Assembly: GCA_977017575.1 (NCBI GenBank)
Contig: CDRNVI010000051.1
Coordinates: 186,001 to 250,000, forward strand
Origin: Paramoeba atlantica
Lineage: Eukaryota; Discosea
DNA length: 64,000 nt
Reading direction: 5' to 3'
A model generated the notes under the pieces. That model saw only the letters and a list, made by a program, of their open reading frames with translations. It searched no databases and had not been told where the DNA came from. This document shows, piece by piece, positions 30,978 to 41,599 of the stretch. Within the stretch, counting starts at the first letter, position 1; each line of letters opens with the position of its first letter. Both the position numbers and the translations under genes were made by a program.

Positions 30978-33389
30978 CAGGGTTCGCAGAAACTATAATA
31001 TAGTAAAATATAGTTTTTTTATTGAATATAGTTACTATATTTACTATATTTTACTATAAAACTATAAGAAAACTATAAACTTTTGTTGCATTCCAAATGG
31101 TATTTTTTGTGTAAGTGAGTAACACACACGCGTTTTTATACGTCCATCGTCACTCCACCTCCGCACTTAGCCTGCCCAAAGCCAAAAAAAAATATAGCCC
31201 AAACTCGAAGTATCCGTTTTTAGTAAATAGTGGATAAGTCTACTCGCTCGTAGCAATTGCGCTTTTTGTATTCTACAGCATATTCCGCGGCATGAATTTG
31301 AACGAGAGTCAAAGAGTAGCCCTGCTCACATAATATTTGATACACCTTCGCCACGCCCCCGTACTTTACAGTTCCTTGGGGGTAGAACCATTGCCCCCCT
31401 ACCCAGATGCAATAGTTCTTCAGGTCCGCAGAAATCATAGTAAAAACTGACTTGCAGCGGTACAGACTCCAAAGAAAATCCATCTCCGACGTGTTCACGG
31501 AGTCTTGTTTCATAAGAGAGGAATATTTATGAGCAATTCGTTGCCCCTGGGCTTTCAAAGCGCTGATTCCATCTCCTGTTGCTACGTGGGCTACCTCGGC
31601 GACCGGGTCCAACTCAACTTCTATTGCCTGCGGGAGCAGATTCTGCTTCTCCACGGAAGAACGTAAACTACATCGAATAGATGTTTCTGCCGCCACCATT
31701 TCTGGAGACATACGCGCACGAAGATCATCATATATAAATCCCACGGAACTAAACAATCGCTCACAACTTGCCTCAGAAGCAACAAAGGAAGTCAGCTTCA
31801 GTGCCGCCCAAGACAAATGTAAAAATTTGCTCTTAATTGATAAATCCGACCAAAACTGAAACATTTCACTTTCTTCTTTTTCAATAGAGGAACCTTCGCT
31901 CATGTTAAAAAACTCCTGCACACGTCCACTAAACCACAATTTCAAATCTTGACGCACTCCCGACTCGGGCGCTTCTTTATTAGGGGTTTTTGACTTTATC
32001 GCTAATTGCGAGCAGCACTTGCTGAGTCCTACGATGCAAGACCGTCCGTTCCAGTCAATGCATGGAGACAGTGATGCAGCAAGAAGATGTTCGTGTCGTA
32101 CTATTCGCATGAGACGATCAGCCAAGACCATCCCATGTGGCTGAGGTACGTCATTTATTAGCTATATCCACATTCGCATTGCCGTGGGGAGCGTACAATC
32201 ATCTCTTTCCATGAATCTGCCAACAATGCGATAAATGAGAAGCGAATCAAGCCACGAAAACATTCGAGCTTTTGCCGTAAACGCTTCCCAATTAGAATCA
32301 CCCAGAGCACGCTCGACCGAGTCAAAGGTCGACCACCAACGTGTCGGACAAGGCGCCCGCCACTTTTCGTAATTTTTTCCGAGGCCTAAAATCTCATCAG
32401 TATTTTCCATCCGCATTATGTGCCCCATGCAAAGTTGAAGCGAGTGGACCATGCAAACAGTGTAAGCTATTCCACTCTCTTCAACGGTTATCATTAAACC
32501 CTTTTTGATTCCAGCTCCTGCGTCTGAAACCACGTGCGCCACAAAAATTCGATCGGCGCAAAGCTCCTCTATAACCTCTTTTAATAGAAGTTGAAAGGCG
32601 GATGCATCACTTGCGGGCATGGGTCTGACGGTCCAACACATAGACACACCATTGTTGATCATTGTAACGGCGCAGGTCGTACGATGGTGAAAAGTGGCTG
32701 TGTCTAAACATAAACTCACATCCGAAAATTTAAAACCAAGGTCAACGCACATCTTTAGTCTAGTTTGTTTTGCATACTCAATGGTCAGTTGGTTTAATTT
32801 TTCCCTTCGAGGTGGAGTGGGACACATGCCTCGTACAATTCTGTTAAGAAACAAAGGATGCTCAAGAAATTCCGAACTCTGCTTTCCAAACTATTATATC
32901 CTTATGGTCCTGAGGTTTGGACGCTTGTGAAGAGATGTTTAACGTCGGATTTGCACGTCGACGCTTTTCGTTTTGTTCAGCACACCAGGCATCATATTTT
33001 TTCTAGTGTTTCACTAAGTGCTTCTCTGCGGAATGATAATCTGTCGATAGCCCTCTTGGAACCAAAAAACGCTTCTTACTTCCCTCCTCACACAGGTTGC
33101 ATTCCACCGCTGGTTTCTGTCCTTCCGTGCGCGGTACTTCACTAAAATAGTCTTTACAGAAATTTCCACTCGTCAGTTTCGTTTCGGGCATCTGTTTCGG
33201 TTTTAAAATGAAGAAAAATTAAGAAAAAAGGGGATAAACACACATTTGCATATGACTAGGATGGGTCAAAGGGCTTAAAAGCACCTTGAAATACGAAGAA
33301 AAAAAATATAGTTTTTTATAGTTTTTGAAAAAAGTTTATAGTAACTATATAGTACTATATTGATAGTTTTATAGTTTCTGCGAACCCTG
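30978..33389 (-). mobile_element. hAT transposon with 8-bp target-site duplication
   Basis: The termini CAGGGTTCGCAGAAACTATAA (from 30978) and its reverse complement (ending 33389) bound the element. CTAATAAA directly repeats at 30970-30977 and 33390-33397, the 8-bp target duplication expected for hAT elements. AT-rich subterminal repeats (ACTATAT/ATATAGT) fill the ends. The flanks (GGTCGACACTAATAAATACAATA, interrupted) match a second intact copy at about 33627, so the element jumped into a repeat. Confidence 0.9.
31220..33191 (-). pseudogene. hAT transposase with BED-type finger, one TAG and one frameshift
   Basis: From its start, a BED-like zinc finger is seen at 33003-33191 (AVECNLCEEGSKKRF, then DYHSAEKHLVKH). 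The RNase H-like body is at 32162-32854 (VAHVVSDAGAGIKKGLMITV, then CPTRWWSTFDSV). After an in-frame TAG (32162-32164) the same frame continues to 31220. It includes the dimerisation box ASCERLFSSVGFIYDDLRAR typical of hAT proteins. A frameshift lies between 32860 and 33000. With only two lesions and an intact target duplication the element is young. Confidence 0.85.
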
Positions 33390-33857
33390 CTAATAAATAC
33401 AATATTTTTTGTTGATTTCCACCAGTTGCCACTGGCCTCCAAAAAGTTGGACATTATCATATCGGATCTGTGCAAACGTATAGTGAAACATAAAAATAGG
33501 AGAGAAATCACTCAGCTTCCCTCGAGATGACGATTACGTGGCCGCGTACATCAGAACTCATTATGCTAATTTCCTGCAAATTCGAAAAAAAACAACTAAA
33601 GCTCAGGTTAAAACTCAAAAAAATGGTCGACACTAATAAATACAATACTTTGTGTATCGGCCATTTTTGTGAACAATACTTTTGAGCGGGGGTGTAAAAT
33701 AAATAATTGTGAAATATTAATTCGTAAACAAATTTCGAAATGACGAGCTGTATTCCGTATGTTTCCATAACGCAAAGGACAAACACCTTCGTCACTGCAT
33801 GCTTACCAATAATGTCTTTGAGCAATTTAAGGTGCACTTTCCTTAAAAAGGTATTTT

Positions 33858-33954
33858 AGTGGCTTCGTTAAACGCGGAGGTAGTTTTCAACGCTAAGCGC
33901 GCAGCATGAGTAACTTCTAAATTGAAAACAACCACCACGTTTAACGAAGCCACT
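33858..33954. repeat. Fold-back repeat family F, copy 1
   Basis: Arms GGCTTCGTTAAACGCGGAGG and CCACCACGTTTAACGAAGCC bracket a conserved core with CAACGCTAAGCGCGCAG and AACTTCTAAATTGAAAACAA. The same design recurs at 62510-62585 (one arm only) and 62797-62893. Confidence 0.8.
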
Positions 33955-34145
33955 CAATATTAGAAATTTCCACCATGTTTACTGTACTTTTTGGTCAAAA
34001 AAAATTAGTCATTTTTTTTCGGATATTTTTTTTCAAACGGCACTACAAGTGGGGGGGCACAGTAGTACCAAGAAATTATACACTGTGGAAGAGCTCGGCT
34101 TAGGTATGGACTTATGGATCATTGAACACATTTGCGGGAAAGGGA

Positions 34146-34706
34146 CTATTTAATAACTATTTGTGTACCAGTACAAATATAACTAAAGTTTTCTCGTAAA
34201 TCGCTAAACTGAATCTCACCTCGAAGGTTCGGGTTATCAGAAGCGTAAAAGGAAACTAACGTTCTCAGATCAGAGGTCGTAACGAAACCTGAAAACTGGT
34301 TTCGAGAAAGAGAAAGAGTGCGCATTTGCCCAGGGAGATGCGCGAACTCAAGAGGGCCGTGAAATAAGTTTGCCGTGACGTTGAGATCCGTCATGCTGCG
34401 CGGAAGTTGTGCAAAAGGAATAGTTCCCGTCAACCTGTTAAACGCAAGGCGAATGAGCGTTATCGAAGAAGGCAAGTACTCCCACATTGGTACACCGGAC
34501 ATGTCTCTATCACCCCAGTCGATAGACATAACTTCGTCAGATTCAGAATCACATGTTACGCCCCTCCATTGACATGCAGGAGTGACAGTATTCCACGTTG
34601 AATCGATCTTTTCCAAATGCTGAATGTATCGCTCAAGGTCGTATTCTACCGGTAAACTCCCACCTCGTAACTTTCCTAGTTTGGAATGAGTTGGAACGTG
34701 ATCCAT
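34146..34706 (-). CDS. LRR protein, family member 5 (186 aa)
   Basis: Short member: MDHVPTHS then the family signature LGKLRGGSLPVEYDLERYIQ, the cap TPACQWRGVTCDSESDE, MSIDWGDRDMSGVPMWEYLP, about four LRR units and the terminal motif GTQIVIK. It is most similar to the gene at 44376-44966, which shares SKLGKLRG, VEYDLERYIQ, DWGDRxMSG-PMWEYLPSSI and the same length. No signal peptide is visible. All expected cap residues (W, two C) are present and there is no lesion. Confidence 0.8.
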   Translation of the reverse strand: MDHVPTHSKLGKLRGGSLPVEYDLERYIQHLEKIDSTWNTVTPACQWRGVTCDSESDEVMSIDWGDRDMSGVPMWEYLPSSITLIRLAFNRLTGTIPFAQLPRSMTDLNVTANLFHGPLEFAHLPGQMRTLSLSRNQFSGFVTTSDLRTLVSFYASDNPNLRGEIQFSDLRENFSYICTGTQIVIK

Positions 34707-35196
34707 GTTTGCAAAAATTGGTAGGGAATCTACTTACAAGTACTGAAAGAAAGGATCCACAGTTTTAATAAAGGACATTATTTAATGTCCTTAGTACACT
34801 ACTATTTAATAACACCACCATTTACGACCGAAAACCTTTTAGATCTATGATTTATGGATTTAGATTCATAGAAGATTCATGGAAATATCCAAATTACCCT
34901 TTCAGGTGTGCATTAAGTCGCGGAACGTTTGATTGGGGAGATTTTTTGCGAAGGGATAAAGCAGGCGAGCCACATCGTAAGGGGTTGCGTCTGCAGACCA
35001 AAACGAGATCACGCGAGATCTGACCGTGATGGAGTGCATCGCAAACGCCAACATAAATTTATACGCCAACATCTATTATACGTACCCAGAATACAAAACA
35101 TAAGAAGGCTAGGGTTGGAAAGTTAACTTCCCTCGAAAGAAAGGCTTACTGAGAAGGAGAACTTCTTAGAACTGCCTGGCTATGAATTGTAGCGGC

Positions 35197-36879
35197 CTAG
35201 TATGCCACCTTCTCGCACTTTCGAATATCGTAAGTATCTTTACGCAACCGGGTGGCCACAATACTCCACAAGTCCCACGGAGAACATCCATCTGTTTCGA
35301 GCGAACGAATCGAAAGAAAATCCGACCACAATGGTTTATTTCTCTCCTGTCTCGCACTTTTCAGCGATTCCTCCATTTCGGACATCCAATCCCTGTTCCT
35401 AGCACGAGAACGCATCAAACTATTCCTGGAGGCAATCACCTCATCAAATGATCGGCCCAAATGCTGTGTAATCCGCGATGAAAGATTAGTCACGGAGTTT
35501 AAAAGTGTCTCCGTTAACTTTAAATCTTTACGGTGCAAAAGTGCGCACAAACGAGCCTCCCCGACGTGTTTCCACCACGGCTTTTCTTCGCCTCCTACAT
35601 GTCCGGACTCTTCATTAGGCTGCCTCAACCTCTCATCTCCTCCTTCTCGGAAACTTTCCTTACACAACGCGTATGCAACCAACAACTGCAACTCCGCGGA
35701 GGCATCAAAACGGTGATCCAGATCCTCATGACGTAGCAACTTATTGCGTGCAAAATAAACCTGCGACCGCAGCACTGTGTTAAAGTAGAAACAGGAATCT
35801 TCAAAGTGCTTGTTATCGTATGCTCGATCGCTGGCATATTCCTTTGTGACCAAACGACACTCCGTGGAGGTTGCACGTGTCCAAACCGGAAGAAGTAAAT
35901 CCCCATCTAAATAAGATGTGCTCTGCTCCGTATGTCTCATCACCTTTTCAGTCCCCGTGATATCATACTCCATGTAGGGAAGGCGAAATTTGAGCAAGCT
36001 GTACTCGGGACGCATAATACGATGCCAGTGTCTTTGAGCCGCCATATTGTCCCGGACATGTTCCTCAAAATTAGAGCACTCTAAGGACCCGGAGCGGATG
36101 TCAGAGATAAACAACAGCGGGGTAAATGCCATCGCGGCCTCCGCCAGCGACGTGATCCCAGCCGGAAGAGCAAGCGGTTCTTCGGCGATTTTCGCCACAT
36201 TTTTCGTACCGCTTTGGGTTGTGTAAGTCTCCTCCATCTTTGTCTCCTCTTCCCCATTCGTCAACTCAGCACCCATCCTTGTCTCTGTACTCCCCCTTCT
36301 CCCATACCCTTCCTCTACACAACAGCGGTACAAAAACCGCAACGCCGGTGTTTTCACCATCCGTTTCGCCGCAATCCCATACGCCACCTCATTCGTAAAA
36401 AACTGCTGTCGAAGCACCAAACCCGAAGCACCCACCCGGTTTCCCCCCCTTTCCTCTTTTTCACCCTTCTCCTCTGCACCCTTTCCTCTCCATCGCTTCG
36501 CTCTTCTGTGGGTTTCCTCCCCCTCCCCCCCCTCGGGGGTCTCCGCGAAACGGTTTAACCCCGCATCAAACGGACACGGGTCGACCAGTTCGAATTGGGT
36601 CCGGTCGTACATCTCAAGTAAGGCCTTTACGTGGGTCCCCGGGGCGGCCCCCGCGTAGACGACCCAGTAGTTCTTTCTTGGGTTAGCGTACAACGAGAGG
36701 AAGGCGATCTCACTCATCAGGAGTTTGCGCTGTCCCCAGTGTGTGGTGGACTTGGGGGCGTGGGTGCGACGGGCGTAGGGGGCGGCGGGGGTGGAGGGGT
36801 CGAGACGGAACGGGACGAGCGCGGTGGAGGGGTGGTAGAGGAAGGGAGAGGGGGGAGAAAGGGGGGGAGGGGTGGTCAT
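35197..36879 (-). CDS. VP39-type cap-specific mRNA 2'-O-methyltransferase
   Basis: Predicted SAM-dependent enzyme that methylates the ribose of cap-proximal nucleotides. Residues 48-60 (WGQRKLLMSEIAF) and the nucleotide-binding loop YAGAAPGTHVKALLEMY (75-91) match the start of the VP39/FtsJ-like fold. The K-D-K-E tetrad can be read as K52, D260 (LLFISDIRSGS), K297 (YSLLKFRLPY) and E340 (STECRLV). Two insertions (about 112-155 and 190-235), rich in E/K/R/G, separate the strands. A 200-residue C-terminal extension (E-, R- and S-rich helices) follows the core. Kinetoplastids use VP39-like enzymes for cap 4, so this fits the presumed host. The 5' third is GC-rich with proline runs (MTTPPPLSPPSP). 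Confidence 0.8.
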   Translation of the reverse strand: MTTPPPLSPPSPFLYHPSTALVPFRLDPSTPAAPYARRTHAPKSTTHWGQRKLLMSEIAFLSLYANPRKNYWVVYAGAAPGTHVKALLEMYDRTQFELVDPCPFDAGLNRFAETPEGGEGEETHRRAKRWRGKGAEEKGEKEERGGNRVGASGLVLRQQFFTNEVAYGIAAKRMVKTPALRFLYRCCVEEGYGRRGSTETRMGAELTNGEEETKMEETYTTQSGTKNVAKIAEEPLALPAGITSLAEAAMAFTPLLFISDIRSGSLECSNFEEHVRDNMAAQRHWHRIMRPEYSLLKFRLPYMEYDITGTEKVMRHTEQSTSYLDGDLLLPVWTRATSTECRLVTKEYASDRAYDNKHFEDSCFYFNTVLRSQVYFARNKLLRHEDLDHRFDASAELQLLVAYALCKESFREGGDERLRQPNEESGHVGGEEKPWWKHVGEARLCALLHRKDLKLTETLLNSVTNLSSRITQHLGRSFDEVIASRNSLMRSRARNRDWMSEMEESLKSARQERNKPLWSDFLSIRSLETDGCSPWDLWSIVATRLRKDTYDIRKCEKVAY

Positions 36880-37459
36880 GGGAGGATGAAGGGAGAAATG
36901 GGGTTAGGGAGGAAAAAGGGTTGTGGGGGTTGGTTTTGGTGATGTTTTTATTATTTTTTAATTTTTAAGCTTGTTTGTTAAAAGCTTGTTATACGTCCTT
37001 ATCCTTGTCGTACGTATTAAGCTTGCTATAATCATTGTGCTTGTTATACTTGGAGGGGTGACTCTGGGTGGGAGTGCCTGCAAGCGACAAGAGCTGTCTA
37101 AATTTCTTTTTTTTACGCTTTCTGAACCGCCAAGGATTTATTTTTTTTGCTTCACTTAGAGGGTATGTTAGTCATATGATTGGAAGGTTAACTTTAACGA
37201 TAGAGCTACAGTTTGAAAAAATGCAGTTTAAAAGATAAATGTGCAGTTTTAAAAGAGATACATTTTAAAGAAACCCTCGTGTTTTCTTTGGTATTACTGG
37301 AAGCAAGAAATGAAATTGCATCTCGCTCTAGTCTACACACTCAACTATAGTATCTCGATCAAGGAGTTCTAGTAGGGAAGTCCAAAGAAGACAGGAAAGC
37401 CTTAGACGTCCTCGCTGAGGTTGGGCCAAAGGGGGACCTTTTCGTAAACCTTTCCAAGG

Positions 37460-38645
37460 GTGAGATCATTACTCCACCACATACGCCATTGCAACGTCAT
37501 TACAACCGCTGCACATACATCTACGCTATTCCCTCGCATTCCACACTATAAAGTGCGGTACGATGGTAATTTCGATATTCTAGGTAGCCCCGTTGGCTCT
37601 GCAGATCACTGTGATGTGTTAATGATCCACGCCATCGAGCCGGCTTGTGACACATTGGAGGCCACAGCGTTAATCGAAGACCCACAGGTGGCTCTCACTT
37701 TGGCAAGGCAATGTGCCGGCTTCTGCCAAATGGTCTACGCATTACGTACGACCCCTCCCAGGCCCCTGGAGAACTCTGCAAACAGCTGGCCAATCACTTG
37801 ATGAAAGCCGTTGAGCGTGCACTCTTCCCCCTGGACCTCTGCGCCCGAGATCAAATGCAACGACCAAAAAGTCGCGGGGGTTTCGGCTTCAGATCTTCAT
37901 TTCTCCACCAATCAGCCGCCTACGTTTCCTCTGTCGCTTTCGCCGCTGACATGGACAAACCGGATCCAACCGAAGCTGAGGGTTTTAGTGCTGCTGTTCG
38001 CGATATAAATATCAAGACAGGTGTCGCACTGGTCGACCCAAACGCAGGGCACATCCCAAAAACGGCTTTCACCTACACTAGAGAAACGAATCGTCCGGCC
38101 CCGTCCAAGGAAGCGATATCTTCTCAGCCAAGCGAATAGCTCAGCCAAGCGATATCTGAACAGGAATTTATGTTTGTATGCCGAAGCATATGCTAGAACA
38201 AGGGCTCGTTGGGTTTCACAGTTTGAAAAAGAAGCAGGGAACTGGGCATTTGTAACCCCCTCGAAGAGTAGAGGGCTCGCTTTCACCCATAGCGAATTCC
38301 GGGCCCTCTCGCGTTGGTGGCTCGGTATGGATGTCCTCCCGGGAGACAGGCCTTGCCCGGCTGAAGGCTGCACCCTTGGGCTGCTCGAAAATGGGAGCAT
38401 GCCTTGCTCTACAAGAATGGGCACGGGATCATTGCGCGCCATAACGCTCTCGCGCAGCAATTTACAATAATGGACGTCTTTTTGCAGTAAGGCGCATCTT
38501 TTACCGGAAACGGTACGGTTGACGAATCACAAACATGTGAGTACGCTCCTAAGGTGCTCCGGAATAAACCGAACAACAACAATCGCATCGGGCGCTCAAC
38601 GGGCTTCAACGCTCCTATGAAACAGAAGGCTTCTCTTGCAACCAA
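37460..38645 (+). pseudogene. Non-LTR retrotransposon remnant, post-RT region
   Basis: Three frames follow each other. 37460-37801 has RYDGNFDILGSPVGSADHCD, the F-x-(I/L)-L-G-x-P-x-G box after RT motif C. 37711-38139 has RPKSRGGFGFRSSFLHQSAA. 38150-38470 has GLAFTHSEFRALSRWWLGMD and CPAEGC. Then in another frame comes HALLYKNGHGIIARHNALA, a Cys/His segment like the one at 3250-3320. It resembles the 2.1-3.7 kb element family; a third piece is at 42650-42830. Multiple frameshifts; RT catalytic part missing. Confidence 0.6.
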
Positions 38646-39230
38646 ACAAGAATTTGATTAGACACGGGTCGTATGGCATCACAAAGATGATAGATCATTA
38701 TGGGCGTCATATCGAGCCCTGGGGCGTATTCGTCGCAGAACGCAAAAGCCCACACAACAGGAAATGAATTACCCCTTACACGCTAAGATGAAACCGATGG
38801 ATATTGATAAAGCGCGCTCACTGATGGAGCCATTAGTGCGTAAAAGATTTGATGAACTTGTTCAATACTTGTATGTAAACCACCTGGAGCACGCCAGTAT
38901 CTACAGAACAGTCATGAACCATCGCTTTCGAGCACAGATATCGATACACTGATTGCTACGGAAGTGATCGAGCAGGTAACCTTGGAAGAAAAACAAAATA
39001 CGCCAACACAAGGCACGGTAAAGCCATTTACTACAGTAGAAAACCGAACGGAGGGCTCACGTCGTCGATTTATAGTATGGACGATTTATAGTGCATTTGT
39101 ATTGGGGACCTAACTCCTCTCCAAGCGGAGCGTCGGCCATAAATTGCTATGGCTGGCTCTCCGGATTCCGTCGCAAGATTTCCTGTCGTGGCCTTTATGA
39201 AAATTGGGATCCGATATCTCCGAATGTTTA
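38646..39230. other. No recognised gene
   Basis: A 62-codon frame (38764-38952, ELVQYLYVNHLEHASIYRTV) has plausible helical composition but is too short and isolated to call. No other feature is seen. Confidence 0.3.
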
Positions 39231-39234
39231 GTTC

Positions 39235-39298
39235 CTTCTGAGGGGCTGCGGGTGAGGCCCAAGACGAGATCACGCGAGATCATACCCGCAACCCCTCT
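39235..39298. repeat. GGGGCTGCGGGT palindromic repeat, compact copy
   Basis: TGAGGGGCTGCGGGT and ACCCGCAACCCCTC form the arms of a hairpin with AAGACGAGATCACGCGAGAT in the loop. The same pieces are further apart at 18145-18295. Confidence 0.6.
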
Positions 39299-39311
39299 TC
39301 TGTCGCACTTC

Positions 39312-39391
39312 GACCCCTCTAGTTATCTGTCACTCCTACTCCCCCTAGTGTCTGTCATTGTTTCACGAAAAGTAGTGACAGATAACTAGGG
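39312..39391. repeat. CTAGTTATCTGTCA repeat array, copy 2
   Basis: Direct CTAGTTATCTGTCA, a shortened CTAGTGTCTGTCA, and then inverted GTGACAGATAACTAG, in the same order as at 30831-30932. Confidence 0.7.
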
Positions 39392-39644
39392 AGTACAGTA
39401 TGGTAAAAATCAACGGAAATCGGGGTCAAAAAGAAATTATTATACTAGTTAAACGTATACTGCTTAAATTTTCATCCTTCCTGTCTGGTTCAATCACGTT
39501 GTTCACTGTTTTAACGTTTTGTTGTGCGCCCACAGCTTGTTCAGAATTCACTGCTTGAATTACTATATCTACTAGGTTTTTAGTGTAATTAGTATATCTA
39601 CTAATTCGTTCAACACACCCCGTACACCATTTACCGCTAAACTC

Positions 39645-40211
39645 TCACACCCCCGCGACTTTCATCTCGTCCATACGACGGAACAACGCGTCCAGCATCC
39701 CCTCCTCCCTCCAAAAATTCGCATGGGCCCATATCGCGACCAGTATCGCGACCGCATAAAAGCAACTCATCCCGCAAAACAGCGGAAGTAACATTAAATT
39801 TCCCGAGACGAATCCAGCAAAGCAACCCCCGAGGGCGACCATGGCGTATACCGTGGAGAAACGCTGGGCCCAGCCCGGGACGACCAGATTGATGATTTCA
39901 TGAATATCCAACTCCTCGGGCAAACCCTCCGGATTGTGACCCCGAGATGAGGAGGCACCGGGGGAAGACCGCTTTCTTGCCCCCGCAGCTTTTTCCTTTT
40001 TTGTGGAGGAAATTTTAGAGGCCACGCTGTGACAGCGGGGGAGAAGCTGAAAAAGTCTGGGTGCCGTCGTTGTGGGTTTCGATGTGTTTTCGGGAGATGT
40101 GGTTATCGAGGCGATAGAGGAGGGGAGGGGAGGAGAAAGGGTGCAGGGAGAAATCGTGAAGAGAAGGGTGAAGAGAAGGGGGAGGGAGGGAGGGAGGGTG
40201 GGAGGTGTCAT
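39645..40211 (-). CDS. Hypothetical two-TM membrane protein (188 aa)
   Basis: Residues 10-25 are hydrophobic (LPLLFTLLFTIS), followed by a long S/T/P/K-rich low-complexity stretch to about residue 95. The conserved-looking part is the C-terminal 90 residues: LPEELDIHEIINLVVPGWAQ, then two closely spaced membrane helices (about 120-142 and 143-163), then NFWREEGMLDALFRRMDEMK. This helix-loop-helix pattern with a short hairpin suggests an integral membrane protein of mitochondrion or ER. I recognise no family. It lies on the host strand. The only Met before the conserved region is the chosen start, so the low-complexity head is probably translated. Confidence 0.6.
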   Translation of the reverse strand: MTPPTLPPSLPLLFTLLFTISPCTLSPPLPSSIASITTSPENTSKPTTTAPRLFQLLPRCHSVASKISSTKKEKAAGARKRSSPGASSSRGHNPEGLPEELDIHEIINLVVPGWAQRFSTVYAMVALGGCFAGFVSGNLMLLPLFCGMSCFYAVAILVAIWAHANFWREEGMLDALFRRMDEMKVAGV

Positions 40212-40414
40212 GTGGGGTGCGGTGTTATACGTGGTTTGCGTAAGTAGGAAAGAGAATGTTTCAATTTGTAAAATTGACTAAAATTTGGGTGAAAAGGGCA
40301 TATTTTTGCACCAATTTTTCCGGCTGACAAATGTTTTTTATATGTTTGAATATATTCTAGTAATGTAACTATTATAAAAGGAAGATCAGCATCACCTTTA
40401 AAAGTCTATTTGTA

Positions 40415-40470
40415 CAACTATACACTGTACACTATACACTGTAAACTATACACTGTAAACTATCCACTGT
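40415..40470. repeat. CTATACACTGTAAA short tandem repeat
   Basis: Four to five degenerate copies of a 14-bp unit, CTATACACTGTAAA, directly precede the zinc-ribbon frame at 40471. Confidence 0.5.
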
Positions 40471-40776
40471 ATGAGCTTCTACTGCGAAGGATCTGATACA
40501 TTTGAGTGTTTCAAATCCCTAAAGGTCGTGGAACTTGTGGTTACAAGGGATGTCATTATCAATGCCTGGGCCCGTCGACATGGGCTAACCTACGTGAATC
40601 CTCTTTGCCCTTGTTGTAAAGCTCACACAATGCTTTTGAAACGCATGAACGGAATGCAATGTTTTCACTGTCTTTCTCAATGTAGGAAGCGGCTACCTCT
40701 TGAATGCCCTTTTATACCGTGGATTATCATATCCAGTGCACCAAGTTATCATATCCAGTGCACCAAAAGTTTTTAG
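40471..40776 (+). pseudogene. Zinc-ribbon fragment, possibly the N-terminus of a Merlin/IS1595-type transposase
   Basis: NPLCPCCKAHTMLLKRMNGM followed by QCFHCLSQCRKRLPLE shows two CxxC pairs about 19 residues apart, a zinc ribbon as found at the start of Merlin/IS1595 transposases. The frame then degenerates into direct repeats of a 22-24 bp unit with ATTATCATATCCAGTGCACC (about 40722-40790). No DDE domain is attached here; a Merlin-like C-terminal part is found at 53.4-53.8 kb. Confidence 0.3.
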
Positions 40777-40897
40777 ATTATCATGTCCAGTATATTATAT
40801 CCAAAAGTATATTTTTACAATTTCAATTTACATATTCAACTTACTTAGATATTCAATTTAGACATTTCTATTACTCGATTTTTTTCCTTCCTTCATC

Positions 40898-41570
40898 ATG
40901 ACAAACTATAAGCGGGTCAGTGAAGGAGAGAGACGCACACTACAAGAGATGTTCGAGGCGGGAGCCACGCGACATGAGATCGGCACGGCTATCGGAAAAT
41001 CACATAGCACCGTTAGCCGTGAGCTGGCCTGAAACAAAAAACGGGGTCGGCGGTACGAGGCCAGCCGTGCTCAGAGAGTATCCAAGAGACGCTTGGTAAG
41101 CAAGCCCGCGCGCCCTCGCATGATCTCTGGGCCCGTGGAGCGCCACATCAAGAAGCGCTTAGGGCAGCTTCACAGTTCAGGACAGGTTGCCAACATTTTA
41201 GTCGTTGGGACGCAAGCTTCGCCGTCTGTGGATACTATTTATCGCCATGTGGCACGTGACAAAGACGACGGCGGGAAGCTCAACAAATCCCTTCGGATTC
41301 GTGGCAAGCGTCCTTATAGGCGTCGCTTCAAACGAGGTCGCCCAACGATCCCAAACAGAGTCCCGATCCGTCTTGGCCCTCAGATAGTTAACAAGAGGCG
41401 TCTGTATGGGGATTGAGAAGCAGACCTCGTGGAAGGGCATAATCACTCAGGTTACATTTTGACCTTGTGTGAGCGGAAGAGCCGATTTCTCGTTCTGCGT
41501 GTTCTACGATCGAAGCATGCCGAAGAAGTGGCGAATCGGTGAAAGTAAAGGAAAATTCGCTTTTTTTATG
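40898..41570 (+). pseudogene. IS30-family transposase, copy 1 (two nonsense codons, truncated)
   Basis: MTNYKRVSEGERRTLQEMFE, AGATRHEIGTAIGKSHSTVS, REL is the classic IS30 helix-turn-helix. TGA at 41030-41032 interrupts S-R-E-L-x-x-N. The same frame resumes with KKRGRRYEASRAQ, the second DNA-binding part, ASPSVDTIYRHV, and RRLYGD, where TGA replaces the Trp of GDWEADLVEG (present in copy 2). The first catalytic Asp region and ILTLCERKSRFLVLRVLRSK follow. The frame ends at HAEEVANR, before the second D and the E. Copy 2 ends at exactly the same base. IS30 is a bacterial insertion-sequence family, so its presence in a eukaryotic context is unusual. Confidence 0.8.
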
Positions 41571-41599
41571 ACTTTTTAGCTTGACCTTTTTCTTTTCGT

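Noticed and set aside
36214-36942. Plus-strand frames over the cap methyltransferase 5' part
   Set aside because: Low-complexity antisense frames; the minus-strand frame has all the motifs.
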